Shown here: positions 47,611 through 58,640 of the stretch, piece by piece
Numbering within the stretch: position 1 is the stretch's first letter
Layout: every line of letters starts with the position of its first letter
Origin: Euptelea pleiosperma
Lineage: Eukaryota; Streptophyta; Magnoliopsida; Ranunculales; Eupteleaceae
Assembly (NCBI GenBank): GCA_035048495.1
Contig: CM068544.1
Location: 8,550,138-8,614,137, forward strand
Direction of reading: 5' to 3'
Length of the DNA stretch: 64,000 nucleotides
Position numbers and translations under genes: made by a program
The notes under the pieces: model-generated
Database searches by the model: none
Seen by the model: the letters and a program-made list of their open reading frames with translations, nothing else
What the model was told of the DNA's origin: nothing

Positions 47611-47957
47611 GTCATTTGAGGCTAATAAATGCAACACCAATTAAATGCAAACCACTAGATATGAGAATGACATCATACACCCATTTATAATAACATTTTT
47701 TCATATCGAACAAGTGGCATTTCAAGTTGGACTACACTCCAAAAACTGTTTTTTTTTTCAAATGAGACTCAAATTCGTGCTCTATGTAGTTGGAAACTAT
47801 AACATGTAGCACATACAACAACAAAAGAGAAAAAACAATTGCCATTTGTGGCTAATGAATTTAGCACCAATTAAATGCAAACCATCATATGTGGGAATGA
47901 CTTCATACACCCGATTATAACGAACTTTTTCATATCGAACAAGTGGCATTAAGGTGG
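47611..47957. repeat. pair of 115-bp direct repeats
   Basis: 47611-47727 and 47841-47957 share CACCAATTAAATGCAAACCA and TTTTTCATATCGAACAAGTG with few changes; period about 230 bp. Confidence 0.85.
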
Positions 47958-49381
47958 TATTATGAGGTTCCTCTCACCCGCTATCATCTCATGACAATAA
48001 AGGCTGGTAAATATTGTTTAAAAAGGCTATAGCCTCAATGAATTTATGAGGATTAAGCCTTAGTCCACCGAGGTTTCCATGTTAAAACCTGAACCCGTAA
48101 CCCATTATTTTTCATTTCTTTAATTTTTTCAAAATACCCTACCTAATAATCCTTTATTATAAAAATGACTTAAAAGGTCTTAATTTTGTGCTCTAAAACC
48201 ACCCTTTATTTTGCGAGACTCCTAAAAACTAAACTTTTACTTGAGAAGAATTCTCATAAAGGTCAAATCTCATCGAATATTGATTCCTGTCACTTTTTAC
48301 TTTTTTCCTTGTGAGGGATCACATCAAACTCAAGCATAAAATCAAATGACCACAGATTTGCTCGACTATTTTCCTGACACTATCTTTTTAGTTATTTTGT
48401 TACTATTGATACTTTGTCAGGGGACTAAGCTTATTAACTATTTAAAAATAATATTTTGGTTACATAATTGATATTTTCTAAGATTTGCTCAACATCAAGC
48501 TTCAAGCCCGAGTAACCAACAATTTCACACTTTAGGTAAAAGCTATAGTCTCAGTAACTTTTCAACTTATTTAAGTTTTTTTTTCACATATTATGCTATT
48601 TTATAATTTTTCAGATTTGATCATATATTTTTTTGGAGTTTTTGAAGTAATTTTAATTTTTTTTGAAAATGAGGCTTACAACTCAGCACCGCCTCGTCTT
48701 TTGGAAGAAAACGACCTTCGTACGCAAACTAGCCTTTTTATACCTTGGTTAGAAACATGGCTACATAGCATATGTTACAGAAATTCTCACAAACTTAAAT
48801 TTTTGCAATGAGTTTTTGAAGTTTAGAAGAAAAAGATTAATAAGAAAGTTGATCATCATCCTCCTTTACGCATTATCCCACCTATCTGGGTTTGAAGACA
48901 TGAATCCTATTTTGTCATTTGACCATATCTTCTATTCCAAATTCATTGATAAGAAAGCTATTTTATTTTTCATCTTTGTGCCTAAGTTATAGAAAAAGAG
49001 TGTTTTAGTTGATTTTTCTTCCAACAAGTAAGCTATATAGCTTGGTTGGTTTTATTTATATTTTTTATTTTTTACAATATTTTTGCTTTATTATTTCATT
49101 TTCTATCATCCTCCGATACAATATCTCTAAAAAAACCTCATCCATCCCACTTTTCATGTTTCGAGCCTTAGCAAAGCATGCATATCCAGCAGAGAAGTCT
49201 AACCAAAATCAATGAAGCAATATTTATCAATAGTATTACACTAATTTACTACCAATGAGGCAATATTGAAGCCCCTAAAAGATGAACTATAGCATCCACG
49301 AAGCACAATGAACCCTAAGCACCATATGTTAACAATAGGGTGGGCAGATCAATCATCTATGGGTCCAACTTGAGAAAAATT
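47958..49381. other. unassigned stretch
   Basis: AT-rich. Short frames at 48593-48811 and 49009-49215 are hydrophobic or T-rich and carry no recognisable domain. Confidence 0.45.
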
Positions 49382-49520
49382 ATCTCAAGCAATGTACAAG
49401 TCAGAAGTTTTTTTTCAGTGGGGAAAAGTATAACACAGTCCTAACTGTGTTAGGGCACATATCTCGAGCAATGTACAAATCAAAAGTCCTTTTTGGTGGG
49501 GGAAAAGTATAACAGTGTTA
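49382..49520. repeat. 79-bp tandem duplication
   Basis: ATCTCAAGCAATGTACAA at 49382 recurs as ATCTCGAGCAATGTACAA at 49461, followed in both by GGGGAAAAGTATAAC. Confidence 0.85.
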
Positions 49521-49672
49521 GGACAATGGGTATGACACAAAAGCAACAAAATTGTGTATTGGGTAGAAGTTTAACACAGAAGGTGTGCAAACAAAATCAT
49601 GGGAAAGAATGGTGCATAGTTACCACGCTTCCCACAAGGACAAGATTCACACCAAACATGTTTGCGAAAGGG

Positions 49673-50075
49673 CTATTCTTTGATGCAAAAGTCCCTCAAA
49701 TTGCAACGTAATAGACTCGTGCGGGCCCTCTTGCCACTTGAATGTCTGTCCCACACTATGATAGATCTACACACCAAAAATCAGTTTGATTGGTGATTTC
49801 TGACCGTAGCATTTGAGCACTTTTTCATCGTGGGCTTTATGAATAGGTCTCTGAGTTGGTTCCAAGCCCATGATGAAAACGTGCTCAAATCCAATGGCTA
49901 GGAATCACTCATCAAATTGATTTTTGGTGTGTGGGTCAACCAACATGTGGGCCAAACATTCATGGAGGCAGTGGGCCCGAAATAGTCTATACTACATGGC
50001 AAATTGAGAGACTTTTGCATCAAAATTTTGATCCAGAAGTTGGTATCATAGATTTTTCCTTCGCAAAATGGGTAC
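49673..50075. mobile_element. foldback MITE, about 400 bp
   Basis: Nearly the whole unit is self-complementary: TTTGATGCAAAAGTCCCTCAA on the left against its reverse on the right (50002-50025), and TTTGAGCACTTTTTCATCGTG against its reverse near 49865-49890. The arms carry GGGCCC, then GATTTTTGGTGTGTGGGTC. No coding. Confidence 0.8.
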
Positions 50076-50130
50076 CAAATGGTTTTCCCAAATGCAGGAA
50101 ACGTCAAGGAAACAATATATGTAATATGTG

Positions 50131-50522
50131 GAAAAAATTTAGATGCAAGGACGACTTTGGATGCAGAGGGGTATCGTGGCCATAGCTTATTTTTGGGGCT
50201 CACTAACCGCATGGATGTTTAGCCCACATCTTGGTGGATATTTATACGAAAAATCAGTGTTATTGATTACTCTAGCCATAGAATATATCACCTTTTTAGG
50301 ATTGATAGTAGCCATTGGAATCAAGCGTGTTTTTTGCATGTTTTTGTGCCCTTAATCCAACGGCTAGCGATCATCAACAGAGCTGAGTTTTGGTCTGCAT
50401 ATCCAACAAGGGGTGGAGTAAACATCCATGCAGTTGGTGAGCCCAAAAAAATGAACCATATAGGGCCAAGAGACCCGTCTGCATCGACTCCATCCAAAGT
50501 CCTCTGCATCTAAAGTTTTTCC
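50131..50522. mobile_element. foldback MITE with 9-bp imperfect target duplication
   Basis: Ends GGAAAAAATTTAGATGC and, reversed, GGAAAAACTTTAGATGC. Flanks GTAATATGT and ATAATACGT (7 of 9) are compatible with a Mutator-type insertion. Internal arms CGCATGGATGTTTAGCCCAC and its inverse. Confidence 0.75.
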
Positions 50523-51777
50523 ATAATACGTGGGAAGCAATATGAGAAATGCCGCAACAAACATGCACGAAATGCTTGTGAAACACTGCCAAAAACACGA
50601 AAGAAAAAGTTTATGAACATCTATTTTTTGGATGGTTATTAAAGTTAATTTTTGGATCAAGGAGTAGTATGGATTGAGGATCGAGCCAACCTAAACAACA
50701 TGGATCCAAACATTCCAAAAATCTATAGTCCCACTTGATAATAAGAACTCGGTCACATACCAAACAGTGGGCAAGTCCTACATGTTTTCCATATGTTTCC
50801 CTTGCCATTTCTCCACTCGTTTCTCTTTTCCCTCGTTGGGTATAATTTTGTGTATTTTAGTAATACTCCCACTTGTTGAAGGTGACAAGAAAAGTATCTA
50901 ACAAAATGGATGAGAAGTGCAGTGTCTTTGTGGATCAAACCAACCCTAGGAATTATATACCCACATCCCATTTTTCTTCTTCTCGAGCTCAAATGAAACC
51001 CCAAGAAAACGTCAAGTTTCCCTCCCTCGATACATCACAAAGAGTAATTAACAAAAGAATTAAACTGAACCACAAGTTGTAAGAAGAGAAAGAAATAATC
51101 TATGAATGAAATAACAAAATTTGAGAGGAAAGAAGAGAATGAAAGCCTCACTTGATCCAAGTTTTCTCAGCTTGAAACCACATCTGCTTCTTAAACTTCC
51201 ATCTCTCTCGTGACCTGAAACGAGCAAATACAGCTTTCAACGAGAGAAATATTACCTTCTCTCTCATCCCTCGTTCCAATATGCAGCGCAGTTTTATGAC
51301 TTCGAAATGGCGATAAGTAACCCGCTTTACTGAAAAGCGGTTTTCACTTTTTAGCAATCAGCGGCGCTAAAACCGCGGCGGAGAGGAATTTTTTCTCAAT
51401 AGTCATCATCTTCATCAAGATTCCAACGTAGGAATCTTAAAGACGATCGTGAAGAATTTGGAGAACGTTGCAATGATTCAAACGCATGAACAACTTTACA
51501 CGGGCAAGACGATATTATCATTTTTCATTTCAAAAATCTCTGTAAAGATTCAATGCAGAAAATCTATCCCATTTCATTTCATTTCTTTTAGTCGATAGTC
51601 TTGTAATTGCAGGTAGAAGTGTACGGTTTTTGCTGGACCTGACGGCTGAGACGAGTCGTCAGAGTGGACCTGTACGTGAGCAGAGCCGATCTCACATCAC
51701 AATATAAGCCACGTGTCACACTCTTAGAGGACGGTGACAGCATGGATGTTTGGCTAGTCCCCCGGTAGACGGGTAAA
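50523..51777. other. mostly unassigned DNA
   Basis: No coding recognised. 51320-51500 resembles 54680-54850 (see repeat entry). 51690-51777 is an extra left arm of the foldback family (CACGTGTCACACTCTTAGAGG). Confidence 0.5.
51320..51500 (+). repeat. diverged direct repeat shared with 54680-54850
   Basis: Both contain CTGAAAAGCGGTTTTCA, a GCGG/GGAGAG block, then TCATCGAGATTCC/TCATCAAGATTCC, ACGTA, and a GATCGT/GATCTT block in the same order. Confidence 0.65.
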
Positions 51778-52164
51778 ACTTGTGTCACAGGATGTTGTGA
51801 TGGAAGCCAGTCACAGCCCTCAATAAGAGCCACGTGGCATATTATTAGAGGACGATGACGGCATGGTTGTTTGGCCAGTCCCTCGGTGGTGCACAAAAAA
51901 TCAACTTGAGTAGTGATTTCTAACCTATTCGATTGAAGTTATTTTCATGGGTTAATTTTAACGGTAGGAATTTGGGCATTATTGAGCGTTGTTTGGGTGC
52001 AAAAATCCAAAGGTTGTAAATCACTATTCAGACGGATTTTCGGTTTGTAGGTCCACCGAGAGACTAGCCAAACATCCATATGATCAGCACCCTCTGATCG
52101 TGTGCCACGTGGCTCGTATTGAGAGCTGTGACCGGCTTCCGTCACAACATCTTGTGACACAAGT
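51778..52164. mobile_element. foldback MITE, 387 bp
   Basis: Terminal inverted repeat ACTTGTGTCACAGGATGTTG against its reverse ending at 52164. It continues through GGAAGCC and CCACGTGGC blocks into the CATGGTTGTTTGGCCAGTCC arm. The stem is over 150 bp with few interruptions. Confidence 0.85.
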
Positions 52165-52434
52165 ATTACTCTCGATGGACTTGTCAACCAAACATTAGCT
52201 TGGTTAGTAATTTCTAAGCATTGGATTGGAGTCATTTACATGGGTTGATTTTAACCGTAGAATTATTTGGGATACTAGATCCAATGGTCTGACATAACTA
52301 ATCAAACTAATTTTTGGTTGCAGGTCCAATGGGGAACTGGCCAAACATCCATACGGTCATCGCCCATAAACTGTGTGCCACGTGGCTCATATTGTGGTGT
52401 AGGTGTGAGCAAAGGTTTACTCTTGAGAAACTAC
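52165..52434. mobile_element. foldback MITE, left arm truncated
   Basis: The right arm GGCCAAACATCCATACGGTC...GTGCCACGTGGCTCATATTG is complete. The left arm begins only at the TGGACTTGTCAACCAAACAT region, cut by the neighbouring copy. Confidence 0.7.
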
Positions 52435-52479
52435 TACCCTTATGAGGTTGGGATCAAAAATCGTCATGTGATATGGGGT

Positions 52480-52862
52480 AAAAATTTAGATGGACTTTGA
52501 ATGCAGTCGATGCAGAGGGCTCTAGTAGTCCCACTTAGCTCATTTCTTTGGGCCCACTAACGACATGGATGTTTAGTCCACCCCTTGGTGGATACACAAA
52601 CCAAAAATCTGCTTGATTGGTAATTTGTAACAGTTGGATTAAGTACCCAAAAGATATACAAAAAACATGCTTGAATCCAACGGCTAATATCAATCTTATA
52701 AAAACTGCTAAAATCCATGGCTAGTGAAAACCAATCAGACTGGTTTTTGGTATGTATATCCACCGCTGGGTGTACTAAACATCCATGTGGTTAGTGGGCC
52801 CAAAGAAATGAGATATGTAGAACCACTAGAGCCCTCTGCATCGCCTGCATCTAAATTTTTTC
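52480..52862. mobile_element. foldback MITE, about 383 bp
   Basis: Left AAAAATTTAGATG against right CATCTAAATTTTT. Arms include GCAGAGGGCTCTAGTAGT and GACATGGATGTTTAGTCCAC. Closest to the copy at 50131-50522. Confidence 0.8.
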
Positions 52863-52987
52863 GTGATTTCTAATCGTTTAATTAGTCTACTTCGTGGGTT
52901 TATTTCTAACCATGGATTCCATTGTTATTTGGATTACCCAGATCGAAAGGTTCTAATCACCAACCCAGCTGACCTTTCGGCATGTAA

Positions 52988-53265
52988 GGGGGCGTTTGGG
53001 AATGAGAAGTAAAAGCTCTTCTACTTGTAGTAAAAGTTATAAGTTGATTTCTTACCTCTCAAAAAGTCATAGAAATGCAAATGGATTCTAATTTTTGAGA
53101 AGTTATTTATCTTAGAAGTCAAAAGCTAAAAATTTTAGCTTCAGTTTTAAGTTAATTTTTAACTTTTCAAAAGTTAAAACATAAAACACATCCGAACTAA
53201 CTTTTTAACTTCTTAGCTTATAAAAGTCAATAAGTTACTTATTTTTGTGTTGCCAACCGTCCCCC
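52988..53265. mobile_element. 278-bp MITE, Harbinger-like ends
   Basis: GGGGGCGTTTGGG at the left and, reversed, GGGGGACGGTTGG at the right. The interior is T/A-rich and partly self-complementary (AAAAGTTATAAG, CTTATAAAAG). The target duplication is unclear. Confidence 0.6.
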
Positions 53266-53683
53266 AAGTAGATTCAGATGGAAAAACATTCACGAAGTGG
53301 GTGGTATCTAAGAGTGTTCCACGTGGTCTGTCATTTGACGACAGAGTGAGCAATCTGCAATGATTCAAAAACAGGAACAACTGCAAGAGCAAGACGAATT
53401 ATTTTGCCGCGGGCAATTTGTTGACCGACTTGATCCATTAAAGAGACGTTGTCACCGTGGACAGTGGTGTTGGTGTCGTCTTGTCACTAGCCCTTGTCTT
53501 ATTTCTCTTGTTTTATGGCCCCGGCTGAAGTCCCAGCTCTAAAACGCAACGTGGTGTACTCTTTAGGGTCCACTTACGTAATTGATATGCCTTCGGCGTG
53601 CATGAGTAATTCAATAAAAAAAGAAAAGAAAAAAAAGGGGGTCATGATTAAAGAAGGTAAGAATCTCTTCCTGCTCTTCCAAT

Positions 53684-53920
53684 CAAAGTTTAAAGGAGGC
53701 CATTTTAACGGTTAAACGGACTGGGGGTGTTTAACGAATTAAACGAATTTTAACGGTTTTAACGATTTTAACGGAAAAAAACTGAAAAAGTGGCGCTGAA
53801 ATTCAAATTTTGAAATTTGAAAATTTAAAAAAATGATAAAATGCGATTAAACGGTTTCTTGGGGCGTTACCGTTTAAACGGCCGTTAAAACCGTTTAAAC
53901 GGCCATTTTTAAAAACCATG
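53684..53920. mobile_element. 237-bp hAT MITE, perfect 8-bp target duplication
   Basis: Flanked by CTTCCAAT at 53676-53683 and 53921-53928. Ends CAAAGTTTAAAGG and, reversed, CATGGTTTTTAAAAATGG. The interior is packed with TAAACGG/TTTTAACG repeats and GGCGTTACCGTTTAAACGG. Confidence 0.92.
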
Positions 53921-53989
53921 CTTCCAATTACTAGTTTAGGTTCTAATTTAACACCACCAAAAAGTTTTAAAAAAATAAACTAGTCAAGA

Positions 53990-54204
53990 ACTGTTTTTTG
54001 TGAAAAAGCGGCCGTTATAAGAAACTGTAACGCTCAAGGGCAAAAATTGGAAAATAACAAAAATAATGGTGCTGAAATTCAAAATTTGAAATTTCAAAGA
54101 CAAAAAATAATGAAAAATAAGAAAATAACAGAAAATAAAGGTCGTTATAAAAAATAATAATAATAATGGTCGTCGTATTTTAAGCGTTTTAATGGTACAT
54201 AACG
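53990..54204. repeat. diverged relative of the TTATAACGGCC-type hAT MITE
   Basis: AAAAGCGGCCGTTATAAGAAAC and the block GTGCTGAAATTCAAAATTTG resemble the MITEs at 56714 and 53684. I could not find a clean end or target duplication. Confidence 0.6.
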
Positions 54205-54620
54205 TAACGGGAGAAGTCTGCTTTTTCATTGTGGGCTTCGTGAACAAGACTATGGGTTGGTTCCAATCCCATTATGAAAAGTGCAGCAATCAAACGGTTA
54301 GAAATCTCTAATCACACGAATTTTTGGTGTATATGGCCTGGAAAGAGTGGGAAAAATCTATGATACCGACATCGGTATCAAAATTTTGATGCCGAAGTCT
54401 CTCAAATTTGCCACGTAGTAGACTTTTTAGGGCCCGCTGACTCCATGAATATTTGGCCCACATCTTGGTGGACCCACACACCAAAAATCAGTATGAATAG
54501 TGATTCCTAGCCATTGGATTTGAGTACTTTTTCATCATGGGCTTGGAACCAACTCATAGGCCTGTTCATAAAGCCCATGATGAAAAGTGCTCAAATTATA
54601 AGCTAGAAATCACCAATCAC
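54205..54620. mobile_element. foldback MITE remnants, overlapping copies
   Basis: Contains TTTTTCATTGTGGGCTT...TTCCAATCCCATTATG, then a second set with GGCCCACATCTTGGTGG and TTTCATCATGGGCTTGGAACC and its inverse. Probably two nested or partial copies. Confidence 0.65.
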
Positions 54621-54679
54621 GCTGAGGGACTTCTGTACGATAGAAGTTTTACTCACTCCAGAGGAAACCCAAAACACGC

Positions 54680-54850
54680 TTTAGTTCTGAAAAGCGGTTT
54701 TCAACAATACAAAGGCGGCAAAAACTGGGACGGAGAGCCATTTGATTTTTAAGCATCGATGTTCATCGAGATTCCCACGTACCAATCTCAAACACGATCT
54801 TACAGATTTCGAACAACATCGTAATTATACTAAAACAAGTCTGTGCAGGT
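54680..54850 (+). repeat. diverged direct repeat shared with 51320-51500
   Basis: See the partner entry. Same block order and orientation, more decayed. Confidence 0.6.
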
Positions 54851-54969
54851 TTCTTCTTTGGGAAAATTACTTTTAAGTCTATATTTACAAAAATACAGAT
54901 CATTTAGTCCCATCTACAAAACTATGGACACTTTGGTATTTTTGTCTACCCATTAAGGCCTTTCTTTTG

Positions 54970-56000
54970 AAATGCACATACTACCCTCCAGCTAATATTA
55001 GTTTGAATTGATAGTATCATTTGATTTGAAGTTTGACTGAAGACACAGTACCGTACGTCAGTTTTGTCCAGCTCCTTCTCTCCATTTTCTTGCTCTTGAG
55101 CTTTTTTCCTTCAATTTTCTTCTTCCACGGCTATTTTTCTCTATTTTCTTGCTTTACAGCTCTTTTCCTCAATTTTCTTCCTTTATAACTCTTTGCAACT
55201 TATTTATACTCCATTCAAGGTGAAAAAAGATCAAGGTGGTGTAAGTTTAAAGATTTTCTTTCAGTCATCTATTTTATAACATCCCGGTTATCCTCTACAG
55301 TTCTTTGCAACTTGTCCATGTGCCATTAAAGGTGAATAAAGAAGGCGACGTTGATTTCATGGGCTAGTTAAGAAAGAAAAAGGTGAAGATGGAACAAGGA
55401 ATAAGCTGAAGAAGATGGTTACTACTTTAATTTTCGTTAAGCAAGAATCTTCAAGGAAGAAGCTGAAGATGATGGTTATCACTTTCATTTTCGTCAAGCA
55501 AGAATTGTCTTTTAAGTTTTAGTAATGATATTCACGAAACAGGTTGAACCATGACCATTTTCCCTAAACGGGTTGAATCAGTACCATTTTCACAAAACTG
55601 GTTGAATCAGTACTATTTTCATGATGTATATATCTGTTTACAGTTTGAGTATTGAGCTCAACTTAGTTGAAACACTAACACAGTTAGACTATAATGAAAA
55701 GATGATGAGAAAATGCATCTCAACAAAGAAGAGCTCGTGTAACAATGTTGGAAACCGAACAATTTTTTTTTCTAAACTAGTAAAACCAGTACCATTTTCA
55801 TGAAACCTATATTCGTTTTTAATTTGAGTATTGAGCACAACTTAGTTGAATCACTAACAAAATTAGATGATAATTAAGAGAAGATGGGGAAATGCACAAC
55901 GAAGAGGAACTCCTGTAACAATAGTAAATCAAACAAAATTCTGTCAAATGAATTGTTTAACTTGATCGAACCAGTACCATTTTCACGATTTTGTTTTCAG
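54970..56000 (+). repeat. copy 1 of a 1-kb dispersed repeat with ACCAGTACCATTTTC units
   Basis: 54970-55222 aligns with 57616-57850 (CATACTACCCTC, TTTGATTTGA, GTACGTC, CTCCATTCAAGGTGAA). From 55545 on, degenerate 30-bp units such as GGTTGAATCAGTACCATTTTC recur loosely, as they do after the second copy. Confidence 0.7.
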
Positions 56001-56559
56001 TTTGAATACTAAACCTTAAAATCTACAAGCAAAACTTCATCTCCCTGACTGTTTTTATTTTATAAGACATGTTTAAAACTCCATTTCACTCTCAATACCT
56101 TATCTATTTCTCTAACCATTTTGTTAAGTCAATATTTTATTTTAAGTTTGAGTATTAAGCTCAAACTGGTTGAACTAACACCATTTTAGTTTTAGTGAAT
56201 TAGTTGAACCAGTAACAATGGTGAAACGGATGTAAAAAGCTTTTCAAATGAATTAATTCTTCAAGCGTCGTAAACGAGGAATTGTACTAGTGTTAGTCAA
56301 AGATAAGGATAAGGGCATTTTGTCTTTTCATTCTAATTTAAAATATATTTAATAGTAAAAGTAACCAAAGAAGACTTATTGGTTCACCAAGCCATAAAGC
56401 ACAACTAAATCGGGCAAAATTTTTTTCTACGGCCAGATACGACTAACGTGCTCGTAACTATAGCTTTTATGGTAATTCTTCATTCTTCTTTCTAGTAAAA
56501 GAGTAAAACTGTAAAAGCATACTTTTTTGGTTTGATTGAGACCAGTCGTCGATCCCCGT
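56001..56559. other. unassigned stretch
   Basis: AT-rich, no coding; one more weak ACTGGTTGAACTAACACCATTTT unit near 56165. Confidence 0.4.
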
Positions 56560-57068
56560 ACAAGCTACATGCAATGTGGACGAGTAAAACTTCGCCGACG
56601 GCCCACAACAAGAGCGTGATGCATTTTTAGAGGACTTTCTCATATATGCGGACCTAGAGACCAAAATCAGCCTGATTAGTGATTTCAACCCTTTGCATCC
56701 TCTTACCCCAAATCATGGTTTGAAAAACGGCCATTATAACGAAAATAACGGTCGTTATAACAGACTCGGACCTCCCTCGTTACGTTATGTACCGTTATTA
56801 GGCTTTAAAAACAACGGCCAATATTTTCCATTATTTTCTGGAAAACTTTTTGAAAATACGGCTGTTTTTTCTGTTATTTTCCTTTTTGGAAATTTTGAAT
56901 TTTAGCACCATAATTCCCGTTATTTTCCGTTTTTGCCCCTGAGCATTACAATTCGTTGTGACGGCCATTATAACAAAAAAATGGTAACGCCCCGGTCCGT
57001 TATATCATTATAACAGCCCCCTTTAAACCTTGCCCCAAATAATGGCCAATAATGCTCAATTCTCATGG
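56560..57068. mobile_element. foldback MITE split by an hAT MITE
   Basis: The outer sequence (56560-56713 and 57033-57068) reads continuously across the insertion: TTGCATCCTCTTACCCCAAAT then AATGGCCAATAATGCTCAA, as in the copy at 57190-57240. The right arm is missing. Confidence 0.75.
56714..57032. mobile_element. 319-bp hAT MITE, perfect 8-bp target duplication
   Basis: Flanked by CCCCAAAT at 56706-56713 and 57033-57040. Ends CATGGTTTGAAAAACGG and, reversed, CAAGGTTTAAAGGGGG. The interior carries GTTATAAC/CGGCCATTATAACG repeats. Confidence 0.93.
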
Positions 57069-57428
57069 TTAAAATCGAGTAAAACTTCGGTCACAATGCG
57101 TTGTAATACAAGCCATGTGGCACACTATTAGAGGGTGCTCACCGCAGGGATGTTTGACTAGTCCCTAGGTGAACCTATATATCAGCCTAATTAGTGATTT
57201 GTAAACTTTGGATCTTTGCACCCAAATAAAGCTCAATAATGCTCAAATTCCTATGATTAAAATCAACCCATACAGTCAGGTTTATTTTTTGTTCGTAGGT
57301 CCACCTAGTGATTGGCCAAATATCCATACAATCAGCGCCCTCTAATAGTGTGCCACATGGCTCATATTGCATGTGAGGGGTGACTAGCTTCGGTCACCAA
57401 GCACTGTGACCAAAGTTTTGCTTGTTAA
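57069..57428. mobile_element. foldback MITE, about 360 bp
   Basis: Left AGTAAAACTTCGGTCACAATG against right CTGTGACCAAAGTTTTGCTTG. The arms carry GCCATGTGGCACACTATTAGAGG and its inverse. It ends next to another partial right arm at 57430-57600. Confidence 0.82.
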
Positions 57429-57615
57429 AATCAACCCATGAAAATGACTCCAATCCAACGCTTAGAAATTACTAACCAGGTTGATTTTTGGTTTGTAGGT
57501 CCACCAAGGGATTGGCCAAACATTCGTACGGTCTGTACCCTCTAAAAATGTGTCATATGGCTTATATTGTAGGCGCATGGCTCATTCGTATGATCTGTAC
57601 CCTCCAAAATGTGTC

Positions 57616-58640
57616 AAATGCCCATACTACCCTCAAACTATCATAAGTTTAAGTTGATAACATCAGTTTGATTTGAGGTTTGGCTGACACATAGTATCGT
57701 ACGTCGGTCAACTTCAACGAAGTTTAGTTCAGCCCTTTCCCTCTATTTCCATTTCTCTACAGCTATTTCTCTCCATTTCCTTCTTCTACGGCTCTTTCCC
57801 TCAATTTTCTTCCTCTACAGCTCGTCGCAGCTCCATTCAAGGTGAAGAAAGACCCTCTTCTTCCTTTAAGGGGTCTCTCCACCAAAGAAGTATAGAAGGA
57901 AAGCTCCATCTAAGGTATGTTCTCCATATGATTTTGTTTCGCCATTTCAGCTTGCTATTTCTTCCCCATTACCCACACGCAAGCTAAGGAGTTTCTCCAC
58001 TGAATAAGTTTAGAAGGAAGAGCTTTCCAAGGTATGTCCTCCATTTGTCGTCATGAACTAGTACTATGTGTATTTATAACATTTTTAAATCACCATTATC
58101 GTCAATGGGCTAAAAATCCATAAGGTCCGTGCTCTCTAAGAGTGTTCCACGTGGTTCATACTGTATGGTCCACCTAAGATGGGCCAAACTTTCAAAGTGG
58201 GGGGGGGGGGGGGGGGGGACTGCCTATTAGACCCCACTTGGTGCCGCCATTGCTTACTAATGGTCAACTTTGGTACCATTTCGCAAAAATGGTAAACTAT
58301 TAAGAAAGATCTAGAACCAGTACCATATTTGGTGAAAGTTCATTGAACCAGTACCATATTTTATGAAATTGGCTAAAACAATACCAATTTAGTGAAAAGT
58401 GGTTGAAGACATACCATTTTCATGAAAACTTTGTAGAACGAATACCATTTTAGCGAAACTTTATTGAACCAATACCAAATTAATGAAAATTGGTTGAAGA
58501 TGTGCCATTTTCATGAAATCTGGTAGAACAAGTACCATTTTAGAAACATTTATTGAACCAATACCAAATTAATGAAAATTGGTTGAAGAAATACCATTTT
58601 CATAAAACTCTGTAGAACTAGTACCATTTTAGTGAAATTT
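57616..58640 (+). repeat. copy 2 of the 1-kb dispersed repeat
   Basis: See 54970-56000. 58300-58640 holds about nine degenerate units of the form GAACCAGTACCATTTTCATG, 28-32 bp apart. Between them (58090-58260) foldback arms and a G20 run are inserted. Confidence 0.7.
58199..58218 (+). repeat. G20 homopolymer
   Basis: Twenty consecutive G. Prone to length error in sequencing. Confidence 0.95.
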
